Part shown: positions 7,469 through 14,000 of the stretch, in pieces | Layout of the letters: every line of letters starts with the position of its first letter | Numbering within the stretch: position 1 is the first letter of the stretch | Assembly (NCBI GenBank): GCA_020025715.1 | Contig: JAHHRQ010000046.1 | Location: 1 to 14,429, forward strand | Origin: Oscillospiraceae bacterium | GTDB taxonomy: Bacteria > Bacillota > Clostridia > Oscillospirales > Oscillospiraceae | Length of the DNA stretch: 14,429 nucleotides | Direction of reading: 5' to 3' | Notes under the pieces: model-generated | The model's input: the letters and a program-made list of their open reading frames with translations, nothing else | Told to the model about the DNA's origin: nothing | Databases searched by the model: none | Translations under genes and position numbers: made by a program

Positions 7469-8293
7469 ATGAATCTTCCTCAATACCGGAATGCTCCCGA
7501 CCTTATCGACAGAATGCCCGAAACCGGCTGGTTTACCCACGCCCGGATCTTTGACGATGTACTGGTAGTTGCAAACGTTACAACTGCATCCTACATCCTC
7601 AAAACCACCGAGGGATTGATTGTTATCGATGCAATCTATCCCAAAGTAGAGATGTTCAACGCCATTGTTGAAGCTATTGAGGATATAGGCTGGGACCCCC
7701 ACGACATCAAAAAGCTTGTCATCACCCACGGCCACTTTGATCACTGCGGCTGCGGCAAATGGCTGGTAGAGAATTTCCACCCGGAAACCTACCTGAGCAA
7801 GATTGACGATGATTTCTGGCGCGATGTCCCCTTCTTCCCCGACAGACCCGACACATGGAAGGACTTCGACATAGACCACTATGTTGATGACGGCGACGAA
7901 ATTACCTTAGGTGAAACCACCATTAAGGTTCTCTTTACCCCCGGTCACACTCCCGGCGGACTGAGCTTCATCTTCCCCGTCCACGATAACGGTGAACTGC
8001 ACATGGCAGGCATGTGGGGCGGCTCCACTCCTCCGGCAAGCATTGAGGATGTGGTTTTGTATCTCCGCTCTCTGGATCATTTCCTTGAGGAAACAGAGCG
8101 CAACCACTGCGACGTTACCATTAACAACCACCCCGCTATGGACAGCTACGACAAGATAGAGTACGCAAAGCACAGAAACTCCCATCTTCCCAACTGCTAT
8201 GTTATAGGTGAGGTCGGCTTCAGAAAGTTCTGCCAGGTTTACAGATACCTGTGCTACGATAAGCTTTTGTTCCTCGCCCAGCAGAACAAGTAA
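7469..8293 (+). CDS. Metallo-beta-lactamase-fold hydrolase
   Basis: A 274-residue MBL-fold enzyme. AAAGGAG (7455-7461) seven bases before the ATG at 7469 sets the start; an in-frame ATG at 7424 would add 15 residues without a ribosome site. The core strand pattern with GLIVIDA (49-55) leads to the metal motif THGHFDH (His87, His89, Asp91, His92), PGHTPGG with His160, and INNHP with His221. The region that carries the bridging Asp or Cys in many relatives reads GMWGG instead. This ligand set (HxHxDH, His, His without a bridging acid) resembles subclass B3 lactamases and related lactonase or thioesterase-like enzymes. No signal peptide is seen, so it is cytoplasmic and unlikely to act as a secreted beta-lactamase. 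Its genes around suggest hydrolysis of an ester, lactone or thioester of a hydroxy acid, but this is inference. The MFS gene follows after 19 bases. Confidence 0.88.
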   Translation: MNLPQYRNAPDLIDRMPETGWFTHARIFDDVLVVANVTTASYILKTTEGLIVIDAIYPKVEMFNAIVEAIEDIGWDPHDIKKLVITHGHFDHCGCGKWLVENFHPETYLSKIDDDFWRDVPFFPDRPDTWKDFDIDHYVDDGDEITLGETTIKVLFTPGHTPGGLSFIFPVHDNGELHMAGMWGGSTPPASIEDVVLYLRSLDHFLEETERNHCDVTINNHPAMDSYDKIEYAKHRNSHLPNCYVIGEVGFRKFCQVYRYLCYDKLLFLAQQNK

Positions 8294-8312
8294 ATCTGCG
8301 GAGGAAATTGCT

Positions 8313-9503
8313 ATGGAAAAAACTAAATCTACTAACCGCGTGCTAATCCTGCTCTGCGGTGTTGTATGCAGCCTTATTCTGGGCTTCTGTTATACTTACA
8401 GTATCATTCAGCCTTACATAATGGAGTATTTCAGCATTGAATCCTCCACCGCAAGCCTGCCATACACTATCTTCCTTGCCGTTTTCGTAGTAGGTAACTA
8501 CGTGGGCGGCGTAATGCAGAAGAAAGTTAACGTTAAGACCATTCTCCTTATCGGATACATGCTTATGGCTGTCGGTATCTTCACCACCTCCCTGCTTCCC
8601 GCATCTGCTCCCGTAGGAATGTGGTTTACTTACGGCGGTCTGCTTGGCATCGGCGACGGAATGGTTTATAACGTAATCCTTGCCATGATGCAGAAGTGGT
8701 ATCCCGATAAAAAGGGTCTTGCAACCGGCATTACTCTCGCCGTTCTCGGCGTTTCGGCAACTATCCTCTCTCCCCTTTGCAGCGCGTGGCTCACAAACTA
8801 CGGCTTCACAGGCACCTTCAAAATTCTTGCCTGCATTTACGTTGTAATCGCTATCTTCGGTATGCTGACCATTAAGGCCCCTCCCGAGGGTTATATGGCC
8901 GACTACAAGCCCGCAGGCGCCGTTGCCGTCTCTACCCGCCAGTGCTCCACTTCCGCAGAGTGCTTCAAAACTAAAGAATATTACATGCTCACCGTTATAT
9001 ACTTCTGCGCCATTCCCGCTTTCGTTCTGCTCAGTGCTATTTTCGTCAGCTACGGTACTTCTCACGGGCTGAGTCCTGAGCTGGCGGTCACAGGCGTTTC
9101 GGTGGCCTCTCTGATGCAGGTTGCCGGACGGTTCCTTATCTCCGCCGGAAGCGATAAAATGGGCCGCAAGGGGGCCATGATTCTCTGCTTTGCTATCACC
9201 ATAGCCGCTGTAGTTCTGCTCACCTTCTCCACCGGAATACTGTATGTCATCTGTTTCTGGCTTTTGAGCTTTACCTACGGCGGTACCGCAGCTACCATGC
9301 CCTCTCTCATTACTGACTATCTGGGCAGCAAAAATGCCGGCCTTGTGGTTTCACTGGTTATGATAGGCTTCGGTATCGCCTCTATCGGTACCTCCTTCGT
9401 GGCTAAGGCCGTCACCATTTCCACCGCCTTTATTATCGCAGGCGTGGTTGCCGTTGTCGGCATTGTGCTCACACTTGCACTCCCTAAGCTCGGAGAAAAG
9501 TAA
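8313..9503 (+). CDS. MFS transporter, OFA (oxalate/formate antiporter-like) family
   Basis: A 396-residue membrane protein with about twelve hydrophobic segments in two halves joined by a cytoplasmic loop at about 187-223. The segment YGGLLGIGDGMVYN (107-120) followed by KWYPDKKGLATGI (128-140) is characteristic of OFA-type carriers such as oxalate:formate antiporters and monocarboxylate permeases. A second-half motif A, GSDKMGRKG, lies at 279-287. GGAGG (8300-8304) eight bases before the ATG at 8313 fixes the start; longer reading overlaps the preceding gene. It lies 19 bases after the MBL-hydrolase gene and is surely cotranscribed with it. A strong hairpin follows. The likely cargo is a small monocarboxylate or dicarboxylate, which agrees with the hydroxyacid dehydrogenase downstream. 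The exact substrate and exchange mode are unknown. Confidence 0.88.
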   Translation: MEKTKSTNRVLILLCGVVCSLILGFCYTYSIIQPYIMEYFSIESSTASLPYTIFLAVFVVGNYVGGVMQKKVNVKTILLIGYMLMAVGIFTTSLLPASAPVGMWFTYGGLLGIGDGMVYNVILAMMQKWYPDKKGLATGITLAVLGVSATILSPLCSAWLTNYGFTGTFKILACIYVVIAIFGMLTIKAPPEGYMADYKPAGAVAVSTRQCSTSAECFKTKEYYMLTVIYFCAIPAFVLLSAIFVSYGTSHGLSPELAVTGVSVASLMQVAGRFLISAGSDKMGRKGAMILCFAITIAAVVLLTFSTGILYVICFWLLSFTYGGTAATMPSLITDYLGSKNAGLVVSLVMIGFGIASIGTSFVAKAVTISTAFIIAGVVAVVGIVLTLALPKLGEK

Positions 9504-9516
9504 TTATATTTAATGG

Positions 9517-9562
9517 TAACATCGGCATATTTGGCGGAATTATGCCGATGTTATTTATATTT
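9517..9562 (+). terminator. Hairpin terminator after the MFS gene
   Basis: TAACATCGGCATA (9517-9529) pairs perfectly over 13 bases with TATGCCGATGTTA (9541-9553), loop of 11 bases, followed by an AT-rich tail (TTTATATTTT) rather than a clean T run. It lies 13 bases after the MFS stop. It probably ends or weakens transcription before the dehydrogenase genes. Confidence 0.7.
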
Positions 9563-9845
9563 TAAAGCATTTAAACCATATTCAAAAATTTCAAGTGGAC
9601 AAAATTTGCTGTATGTCTACAAATTTGTTAAGCATATTTCACCTTTCTTATATAAATTATTAAAGTATTTTGCTGTATTGCCGAAATTTCGCAGTTCTAA
9701 CACTGCTAATTCTTATACATTTTCGTCTTTTTGACCGAAATTTGCTTTGTTTTTAATGCTATATAACAAAAAAATTTCCTTTTGTTTCCCCTTTCAGTTA
9801 AGCGCAAAATCGGCCCTCAGGTGTTCCAGCTGAGACAGGGGGCTA

Positions 9846-9880
9846 TTGGCATTTGTTAAATTCAGGTGTATAATGACCTG
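9846..9880 (+). promoter_or_regulatory. glcD-etfB-etfA promoter with palindrome around the -10 box
   Basis: TTGGCA (9846-9851), a 17-base spacer and a perfect TATAAT (9869-9874) form the best promoter in the window. CAGGT (9863-9867) and ACCTG (9876-9880) are inverted around the -10 box, a candidate repressor site. Transcription would begin near 9881, giving a leader of about 150 bases. Confidence 0.7.
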
Positions 9881-9881
9881 C

Positions 9882-9944
9882 GCCGACAGAAATCGGCTTT
9901 TCCCCCTCTTCCCTCCCCAAATTGTCGGGAAAAGGGCTCCTTTT
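9882..9944 (+). promoter_or_regulatory. Structured 5' leader with competing hairpins before glcD
   Basis: GCCGA (9882-9886) can pair with TCGGC (9893-9897), followed by TTTTCC. Alternatively CCGACA (9883-9888) can pair with TGTCGG (9923-9928). CTTTTCCC (9897-9904) can pair with GGGAAAAG (9927-9934), and AAAAGG (9930-9935) with CCTTTT (9939-9944). Several of these exclude one another. This is the pattern of an attenuator-like leader, but I recognise no known riboswitch or T-box. Confidence 0.35.
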
Positions 9945-9952
9945 ATCAATGG

Positions 9953-9993
9953 ATAACATCGACATTTTTATGCAATTTAACGGTGTTATTTTT
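9953..9993 (+). terminator. Imperfect hairpin with T-rich tail in the glcD leader
   Basis: ATAACATCG (9953-9961) pairs with CGGTGTTAT (9981-9989) with one G-T pair and a 19-base loop, followed by a T-rich run. It resembles a diverged copy of the MFS terminator hairpin (both begin TAACATCG and end with TGTTAT-T-rich). It ends about 40 bases before the glcD start and could be a partial terminator or attenuator. Confidence 0.35.
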
Positions 9994-10031
9994 ATATTAC
10001 AGCTTATTTTATTTCAAACGGAGGACAAAAT

Positions 10032-11456
10032 ATGACAAGCTATCAGCATGTCACCCCTGAAATCGAAGCTCAGCTCAGAAATATTGTGGGCGAAAAACGC
10101 TTCATGTCCGGTGACACTATTAAGCCCGACTATTCTCACGATGAAATGCCTATCTACGGCTCCTACATGCCCGAGGCCGTTTGTGAGGCAGAAAGCACCG
10201 AGGAAGTCTCTGCTATTATGAAAATCTGCAGCGCTAACAAGATTCCTGTTACCGTAAGAGGTGCAGGCACCGGTCTTGTGGGCGGCTGCGTTCCCGTCAA
10301 CGGCGGTATCGTGCTCTCTACCGAGAAAATGAACCGTATTCTGGGCTATGATATGAAAAATCTGGTTGTGGACATCCAGCCCGGTGTCAGACTTTGCGAT
10401 CTGGCTGCCGACGCTCTCTCCCACGGCCTTATGTACCCTCCCGATCCCGGTGAGAAAACCGCTACCGTGGGCGGCAACGTCAGCACCAACGCCGGCGGCA
10501 TGAGAGCCATTAAGTACGGCGTTACCAGAGACTACGTTCTGGCTATGACCGTGGTTCTCCCCAACGGCGAGGTTATTGAGCTGGGCCGCTCTGTCTGCAA
10601 GACCAGCTCCGGTTACAGCCTGCTTCAGCTGATTATCGGCTCTGAAGGTACTCTGGGTATCATCACTCAGCTCAGCATGAGACTTATTCCCAAACCCGGT
10701 ATGGATGTAAGCCTTATTCTGCCTTTTGCCAATATCCGTGAGGCTGTTGCCGCAGTTCCCGAAATCAAGCTTGCAAACCTCGACCCCCAGTCCATTGAGT
10801 TTATGGAGAGAGACATTGTTGACTCCTCCGCCGCTTTCACCAATAACAAGATCTTCCCCACCGTTGTAAACGGCAAGGAGGCCGGTGCTTACATCCTTGT
10901 AACTCTGGTCGGTGACAGCGAGGACGAGCTTACCCTTAAGATGAAGAGACTGGGTGAAGTTGCTGCTCAGTGCGGCGCATACGATACCCTTGTTGTCTGG
11001 ACTGACGGTCTTAAAAAGAGCGTCTGGTCTGCAAGAAGCGCTTTCCTCACCGTTATTGAGGCAGAGGAAAAAATGCTTGACGAAATGGACGTCTGCGTTC
11101 CCGTTGACAGAATTGCCGACTTCCTCATGTTCACCCATGACACTGCTGTGCCCTACGGCATCACTATCCGCTCCTTCGGCCACGCCGGTGACGGTAACCT
11201 GCATATCTACTGCTGCTCCAACGATCTGGAGGAGGATGAGTTCAAGAAGGTTTCCAAGGAAATAATGGACAAGTGCTATGATAAGTGCCGTGAGTTCGGC
11301 GGTCAGGTCTCCGGCGAGCACGCCATAGGCCACGCTAAGAAAGCTTATCTCCGTGAGTCTGTGGGCGATACCGTCTACTCCCTTATGGGCGCTATTAAGC
11401 ATGTGTTTGACCCTGACGGTATTCTCAACCCCGGCAAGGTCTGCCATGATATTTGA
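10032..11456 (+). CDS. FAD-linked 2-hydroxyacid (D-lactate/glycolate-type) dehydrogenase
   Basis: A 474-residue soluble flavoprotein of the GlcD/LctD family that oxidises D-2-hydroxy acids to 2-oxoacids. The N-terminal PCMH-type FAD domain (about 40-220) carries RGAGTGLVGG (76-85), VGGNVSTNAGG (146-156) and GSEGTLGI (203-210). The C-terminal FAD-oxidase domain (about 225-470) has the metal-binding HAGDGNLH (His384, His391) and GEHAIG (428-433) and ends with FDPDGILNPGK. GGAGG (10020-10024) seven bases before the ATG fixes the start. etfB follows after 18 bases, then etfA. A dehydrogenase of this type next to Etf genes matches the Acetobacterium woodii LctBCD complex, which couples lactate oxidation with NAD+ to ferredoxin oxidation by electron confurcation. 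The gene order here is dehydrogenase-EtfB-EtfA. Lactate is the most probable substrate; glycolate or another 2-hydroxy acid remains possible. Confidence 0.9.
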   Translation: MTSYQHVTPEIEAQLRNIVGEKRFMSGDTIKPDYSHDEMPIYGSYMPEAVCEAESTEEVSAIMKICSANKIPVTVRGAGTGLVGGCVPVNGGIVLSTEKMNRILGYDMKNLVVDIQPGVRLCDLAADALSHGLMYPPDPGEKTATVGGNVSTNAGGMRAIKYGVTRDYVLAMTVVLPNGEVIELGRSVCKTSSGYSLLQLIIGSEGTLGIITQLSMRLIPKPGMDVSLILPFANIREAVAAVPEIKLANLDPQSIEFMERDIVDSSAAFTNNKIFPTVVNGKEAGAYILVTLVGDSEDELTLKMKRLGEVAAQCGAYDTLVVWTDGLKKSVWSARSAFLTVIEAEEKMLDEMDVCVPVDRIADFLMFTHDTAVPYGITIRSFGHAGDGNLHIYCCSNDLEEDEFKKVSKEIMDKCYDKCREFGGQVSGEHAIGHAKKAYLRESVGDTVYSLMGAIKHVFDPDGILNPGKVCHDI

Positions 11457-11474
11457 TTGGGAGGTACTGAGTAA

Positions 11475-12269
11475 ATGCTTAATATACTTGTTTGTGTAAA
11501 GCAGGTTCCCGATGTTAACCTGGTTAAAATCGACCCTGTTACCGGAAGCCTTATCCGCAAAGGCGTACCTGCCATTTTAAACCCTCTGGACGAAAACGCC
11601 CTTGAGGCCGCTGTCCGCATGAAGGAACAGTACGGCGGCACCGTTACCTGCATCACCATGGGACCTCCCCCCGCTGCTGAGGCCCTGCGCCAGTGCCTTG
11701 CAGGAGGCGCCGACAGAGCAATTCTCCTTTCTGACAGAGCATTTGCAAACGCCGATACTCTGGCTACCTCCTACGTTATTGTTACCGCTGCAAAGATGTT
11801 CGGCAATTTCGATCTGATCTTCTGCGGCAAGGAGTCCATGGACGGCGCTACCGGTCAGATGGCATCTCAGCTGGCTGAGCGTCTGGACGCATCTCAGCTC
11901 AGCTGCGTTTCCCTTATAAATCATCTCGATACCGATAAAAACATTATTCAGGTTCAGCGCGAGCTTGGTAACGGCACCGAAACTGCCGAGGCTCAGCTCC
12001 CCTGCCTGATTACCGTCGAAAAGACCAATTACCTCCCCCGTATCCCCAATCTGGAGCGCTGGCTCAACAGCCGCACCGCCGAAATCACCACCCTCAGCGC
12101 CGCCGAGATTCCCGGCCTTAAAGCTGAGCTTATCGGTGATCCCGGCTCCCCCACAAAGGTTCCCAGAACCTACCCGCCCCAGACCGGTGAGGCCGGAATT
12201 ATCCTCAATGAGGGCAATACGGAAAAGAATGTTGCAAAGCTTGTCTCCCTTCTGGGAGAGGTGCTTTAA
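11475..12269 (+). CDS. etfB: Electron transfer flavoprotein beta subunit
   Basis: A 264-residue EtfB, partner of EtfA in carrying electrons between the FAD dehydrogenase and other acceptors. It opens with the conserved ILVCVKQVPD (4-13), has NPLDENALEAA (36-46) and the nucleotide/flavin-binding loop DGATGQM (123-129), and ends with the usual interface helix. The segment SDRAFANADTLATSY (86-100) resembles the version seen in clostridial, bifurcating-type Etfs rather than the mitochondrial type. This suggests binding of a second FAD and NAD(H), though I cannot verify it by alignment. GGGAGG (11459-11464) lies ten bases before the ATG. The gene sits between the dehydrogenase gene and etfA, and all three are surely one transcript. 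Confidence 0.94.
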   Translation: MLNILVCVKQVPDVNLVKIDPVTGSLIRKGVPAILNPLDENALEAAVRMKEQYGGTVTCITMGPPPAAEALRQCLAGGADRAILLSDRAFANADTLATSYVIVTAAKMFGNFDLIFCGKESMDGATGQMASQLAERLDASQLSCVSLINHLDTDKNIIQVQRELGNGTETAEAQLPCLITVEKTNYLPRIPNLERWLNSRTAEITTLSAAEIPGLKAELIGDPGSPTKVPRTYPPQTGEAGIILNEGNTEKNVAKLVSLLGEVL

Positions 12270-12281
12270 GGAGGTGCCCAT

Positions 12282-13289
12282 ATGAAAAACAAAAACGAGT
12301 ACAAGGATATGTGGGTTTACATCGAGCACGACGGCAAAACCGTGCAGAATGTTTCCCTTGAACTGTGCAGCGAAACCAGAAAGCTCTGCGATGCAGCAGG
12401 TGAAAAACTGGCTGCCGTAATCGTAGGCGAGCTGCCCGAAGAGGAGCTGAAAAAGGTTCTCGCCTGCGGCGTTGACAAGCTTATTCACGTTTCCGGCACC
12501 GGATACGATTACCTCAACACTGACGCCTATTCCAATCTCTTCACCGAGCTGTGCCGCAAGTACGAGCCCAGCGCAGTTATGGTCGGCGGCACCGTTTTCG
12601 GCCGTGACTTTGCTCCCCGCTTTGCCTGCCGTCTGGAAACCGGCTGCACCTCCGACGCTACCGAGCTTATCTACAATCCCGAAAGCGGCGACATTGAGTT
12701 TGTTGAGCCTGCTGTCGGCGGTAAGATGATGGCTGTCATCACCGTTCCCGTGCTTCGTCCTCAGGTTGGCACTATCCGCCCCGGTACCTTCAAGTACCAG
12801 CCCTCCGGCGAGCGTGAGTGCGAGGTGATTGAGGAGACTGTCAACTTCCCCGTTGATAAAATCCGGACCCGTATTCTGGACTTCAAGGCCGACGAGCTGG
12901 ACGAGAGCCTGAACATTGCAAACGCCGAAATTATCGTCTGCGTAGGTAATGCCGTCAAGGCCAACACTCTCCCCAAGTACAGACAGCTTGCTCAGCTTCT
13001 GGGCGGTAAGCTTGCCTGCACCAGACCTGTTTTCGACCGCGGTCTGCTGCCTTATCAGCTGATTATCGGTCAGTCCGGCGCTGTTGTTAAGCCTAAACTC
13101 TACATAAGCTTCGGCGTTTCCGGTGCTATAAACCACGTAACCGGCATCACCGACTCCGACATGATCGTTGCCGTAAACACCGACCCCGATGCAGCTATTT
13201 TCAACTACTGCAACTACGGTATTGTAGCCGACATGGACGAGGTCTGCGACATGCTGATTGCCAAGCTCAGCGAGAAAAAGGAAGCCTAA
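12282..13289 (+). CDS. etfA: Electron transfer flavoprotein alpha subunit
   Basis: A 335-residue EtfA. The N-terminal Etf fold is followed by the C-terminal FAD domain with TRPVFDRG (247-254), GQSGAVVKPKLYISFG (263-278), SGAINHVTGITDSD (280-293) and IVAVNTDPDAAIF (295-307), the standard flavin-binding signature. AAGGAGG (12268-12274) overlaps the etfB stop codon and is seven bases before the ATG, so translation is coupled and a 1:1 ratio with EtfB is expected. The N-terminus shows no cysteine-rich ferredoxin-like extension, unlike the longer EtfA (LctC) of Acetobacterium woodii. If the complex uses ferredoxin, that protein must be separate. It is the last gene before the terminator. Confidence 0.95.
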   Translation: MKNKNEYKDMWVYIEHDGKTVQNVSLELCSETRKLCDAAGEKLAAVIVGELPEEELKKVLACGVDKLIHVSGTGYDYLNTDAYSNLFTELCRKYEPSAVMVGGTVFGRDFAPRFACRLETGCTSDATELIYNPESGDIEFVEPAVGGKMMAVITVPVLRPQVGTIRPGTFKYQPSGERECEVIEETVNFPVDKIRTRILDFKADELDESLNIANAEIIVCVGNAVKANTLPKYRQLAQLLGGKLACTRPVFDRGLLPYQLIIGQSGAVVKPKLYISFGVSGAINHVTGITDSDMIVAVNTDPDAAIFNYCNYGIVADMDEVCDMLIAKLSEKKEA

Positions 13290-13310
13290 AAGCCTATAAT
13301 TTTAAAAGAT

Positions 13311-13353
13311 ACAGCAGGTATCGGCATTGCCGACGCCTGCTGTTTTTATTTTT
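13311..13353 (+). terminator. Intrinsic terminator after etfA
   Basis: ACAGCAGG (13311-13318) pairs with CCTGCTGT (13336-13343). Inside, TCGGC (13321-13325) pairs with GCCGA (13329-13333) around a three-base loop. A T-rich tail follows (TTTTATTTTT). It lies 22 bases after the etfA stop and closes the dehydrogenase/Etf operon. Confidence 0.92.
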
Positions 13354-13380
13354 CGGAAATGCGCTCAGCCATAAAATCGG

Positions 13381-13409
13381 TAGAAAATTTAATAAACTTA
13401 TGATACAAT
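13381..13409 (+). promoter_or_regulatory. Candidate promoter of the small membrane protein gene
   Basis: TAGAAA (13381-13386), a 17-base spacer and TACAAT (13404-13409) lie about 85 bases upstream of the ATG at 13494. The match is moderate. Confidence 0.3.
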
Positions 13410-13493
13410 CCCAGAGCACAGTGTAATTTACTTATAAAAAGTGATAAGTCCCGACAAGGCCGCTATTTATCTTTGGAAGTGAGGTGTTATTGC

Positions 13494-13883
13494 ATGACTT
13501 TTACTGTCTGCGCAGGAATCGGAATTTTACTTGTTTTAGCGATAATCGGATTTTTTATTTTGCTGAGGGGCGATTCCTTCAAATCTGAAAAGAATAAAAG
13601 CATATATATTGCGGCAGGGGTTCTGCAAGCGGTTCATTTAATATTGTATTTGACAGGATTGCTGGATAAAATCGCTCAAGCAAATGTATATATCGCATTT
13701 TGGCTTTGTGCCGTTGTTTCCCTCATATGTCTTGTTTTGTCCGTCTGGATGCTGCTGCCGTTTTCAAATTTTAAGCACGGAATAAAATATCTGCTTATGT
13801 TTATTTCCGTACTTCAGGTGATTAGTACGATTATTATATTTCTGCTGCCCGAAGCAGGTTTGCCGCCGCTGATAGAGTTTTAA
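13494..13883 (+). CDS. Small four-helix membrane protein of unknown function
   Basis: A 129-residue protein I do not recognise. It has four strongly hydrophobic segments (about 5-24, 37-58, 64-89 and 96-119) with a short basic loop after the first (RGDSFKSEKNKS, 25-36). No enzymatic motif, signal cleavage site or metal-binding pattern is visible. The ATG at 13494 is preceded by GAGGTG at seven bases; an upstream TTG at 13473 would add seven residues but would place the ribosome site inside the gene. It stands alone between two intrinsic terminators and uses more AT-rich codons than the Etf genes. It could be a small integral-membrane accessory, but nothing in the neighbourhood assigns a role. 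Confidence 0.7.
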   Translation: MTFTVCAGIGILLVLAIIGFFILLRGDSFKSEKNKSIYIAAGVLQAVHLILYLTGLLDKIAQANVYIAFWLCAVVSLICLVLSVWMLLPFSNFKHGIKYLLMFISVLQVISTIIIFLLPEAGLPPLIEF

Positions 13884-13936
13884 AAATGGTACTTATTCAG
13901 ACATTTCTGACAGCCTGACGTATTAAATTATATTTA

Positions 13937-13977
13937 AACCGCCGTGTATGGTTCTGCACCGTACACGGCGTTTTTTT
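13937..13977 (+). terminator. Intrinsic terminator after the small membrane protein gene
   Basis: CGCCGTGTA (13940-13948) pairs with TACACGGCG (13962-13970). The stem continues inward through a T-G pair and GGT/ACC around a five-base loop, and seven Ts follow. Three As precede the stem, so weak function on the minus strand is possible too. Confidence 0.93.
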
Positions 13978-14000
13978 GTCGAAGTCAGCACTCTTGGTCA

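Larger units (their letters stand above)
9504..10031 (+). other. 528-base non-coding regulatory gap between the MFS and dehydrogenase genes
   Basis: No convincing gene lies here; short open frames lack ribosome sites. The gap holds the MFS terminator, an AT-rich stretch with a 10-base direct repeat TTTGCTGTAT (9605-9614 and 9669-9678) and a CGAAATTTCG palindrome (9682-9691). TCAGGTGT occurs twice (9817-9824 and 9862-9869). A CTCAG/CTGAG hairpin (9816-9834) flanked by GCCC and GGGC lies just upstream of the glcD promoter. The promoter, leader hairpins and final hairpin are listed separately. Confidence 0.6.

Noticed and set aside
7469..8293. Resistance beta-lactamase
   Set aside because: Although the metal ligands resemble subclass B3, the protein has no signal peptide and sits in a catabolic operon.
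8343..9065. 240-codon antisense frame inside the MFS gene
   Set aside because: Codon-aligned shadow of a biased gene, without a start signal.
9513..9734. 73-codon open frame just after the MFS gene
   Set aside because: The start lies against the terminator hairpin, there is no ribosome binding site, and composition reflects the AT-rich intergenic DNA.
9812..10031. T-box or known riboswitch upstream of glcD
   Set aside because: No T-box sequence and no recognisable riboswitch core was found; only generic hairpins are visible.
10014..11447. 477-codon open frame on the minus strand opposite the dehydrogenase gene
   Set aside because: It is codon-aligned with the sense gene and open only because the sense gene avoids TTA, CTA and TCA. 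The sense product has clear FAD motifs, and the antisense product is a low-complexity Gly/Ala/His/Asn-rich peptide with no family features.
11577..13136. 519-codon open frame on the minus strand opposite etfB and etfA
   Set aside because: Same cause as above: etfB and etfA share a frame, so the antisense frame crosses both and their junction. No ribosome site or motif supports it.
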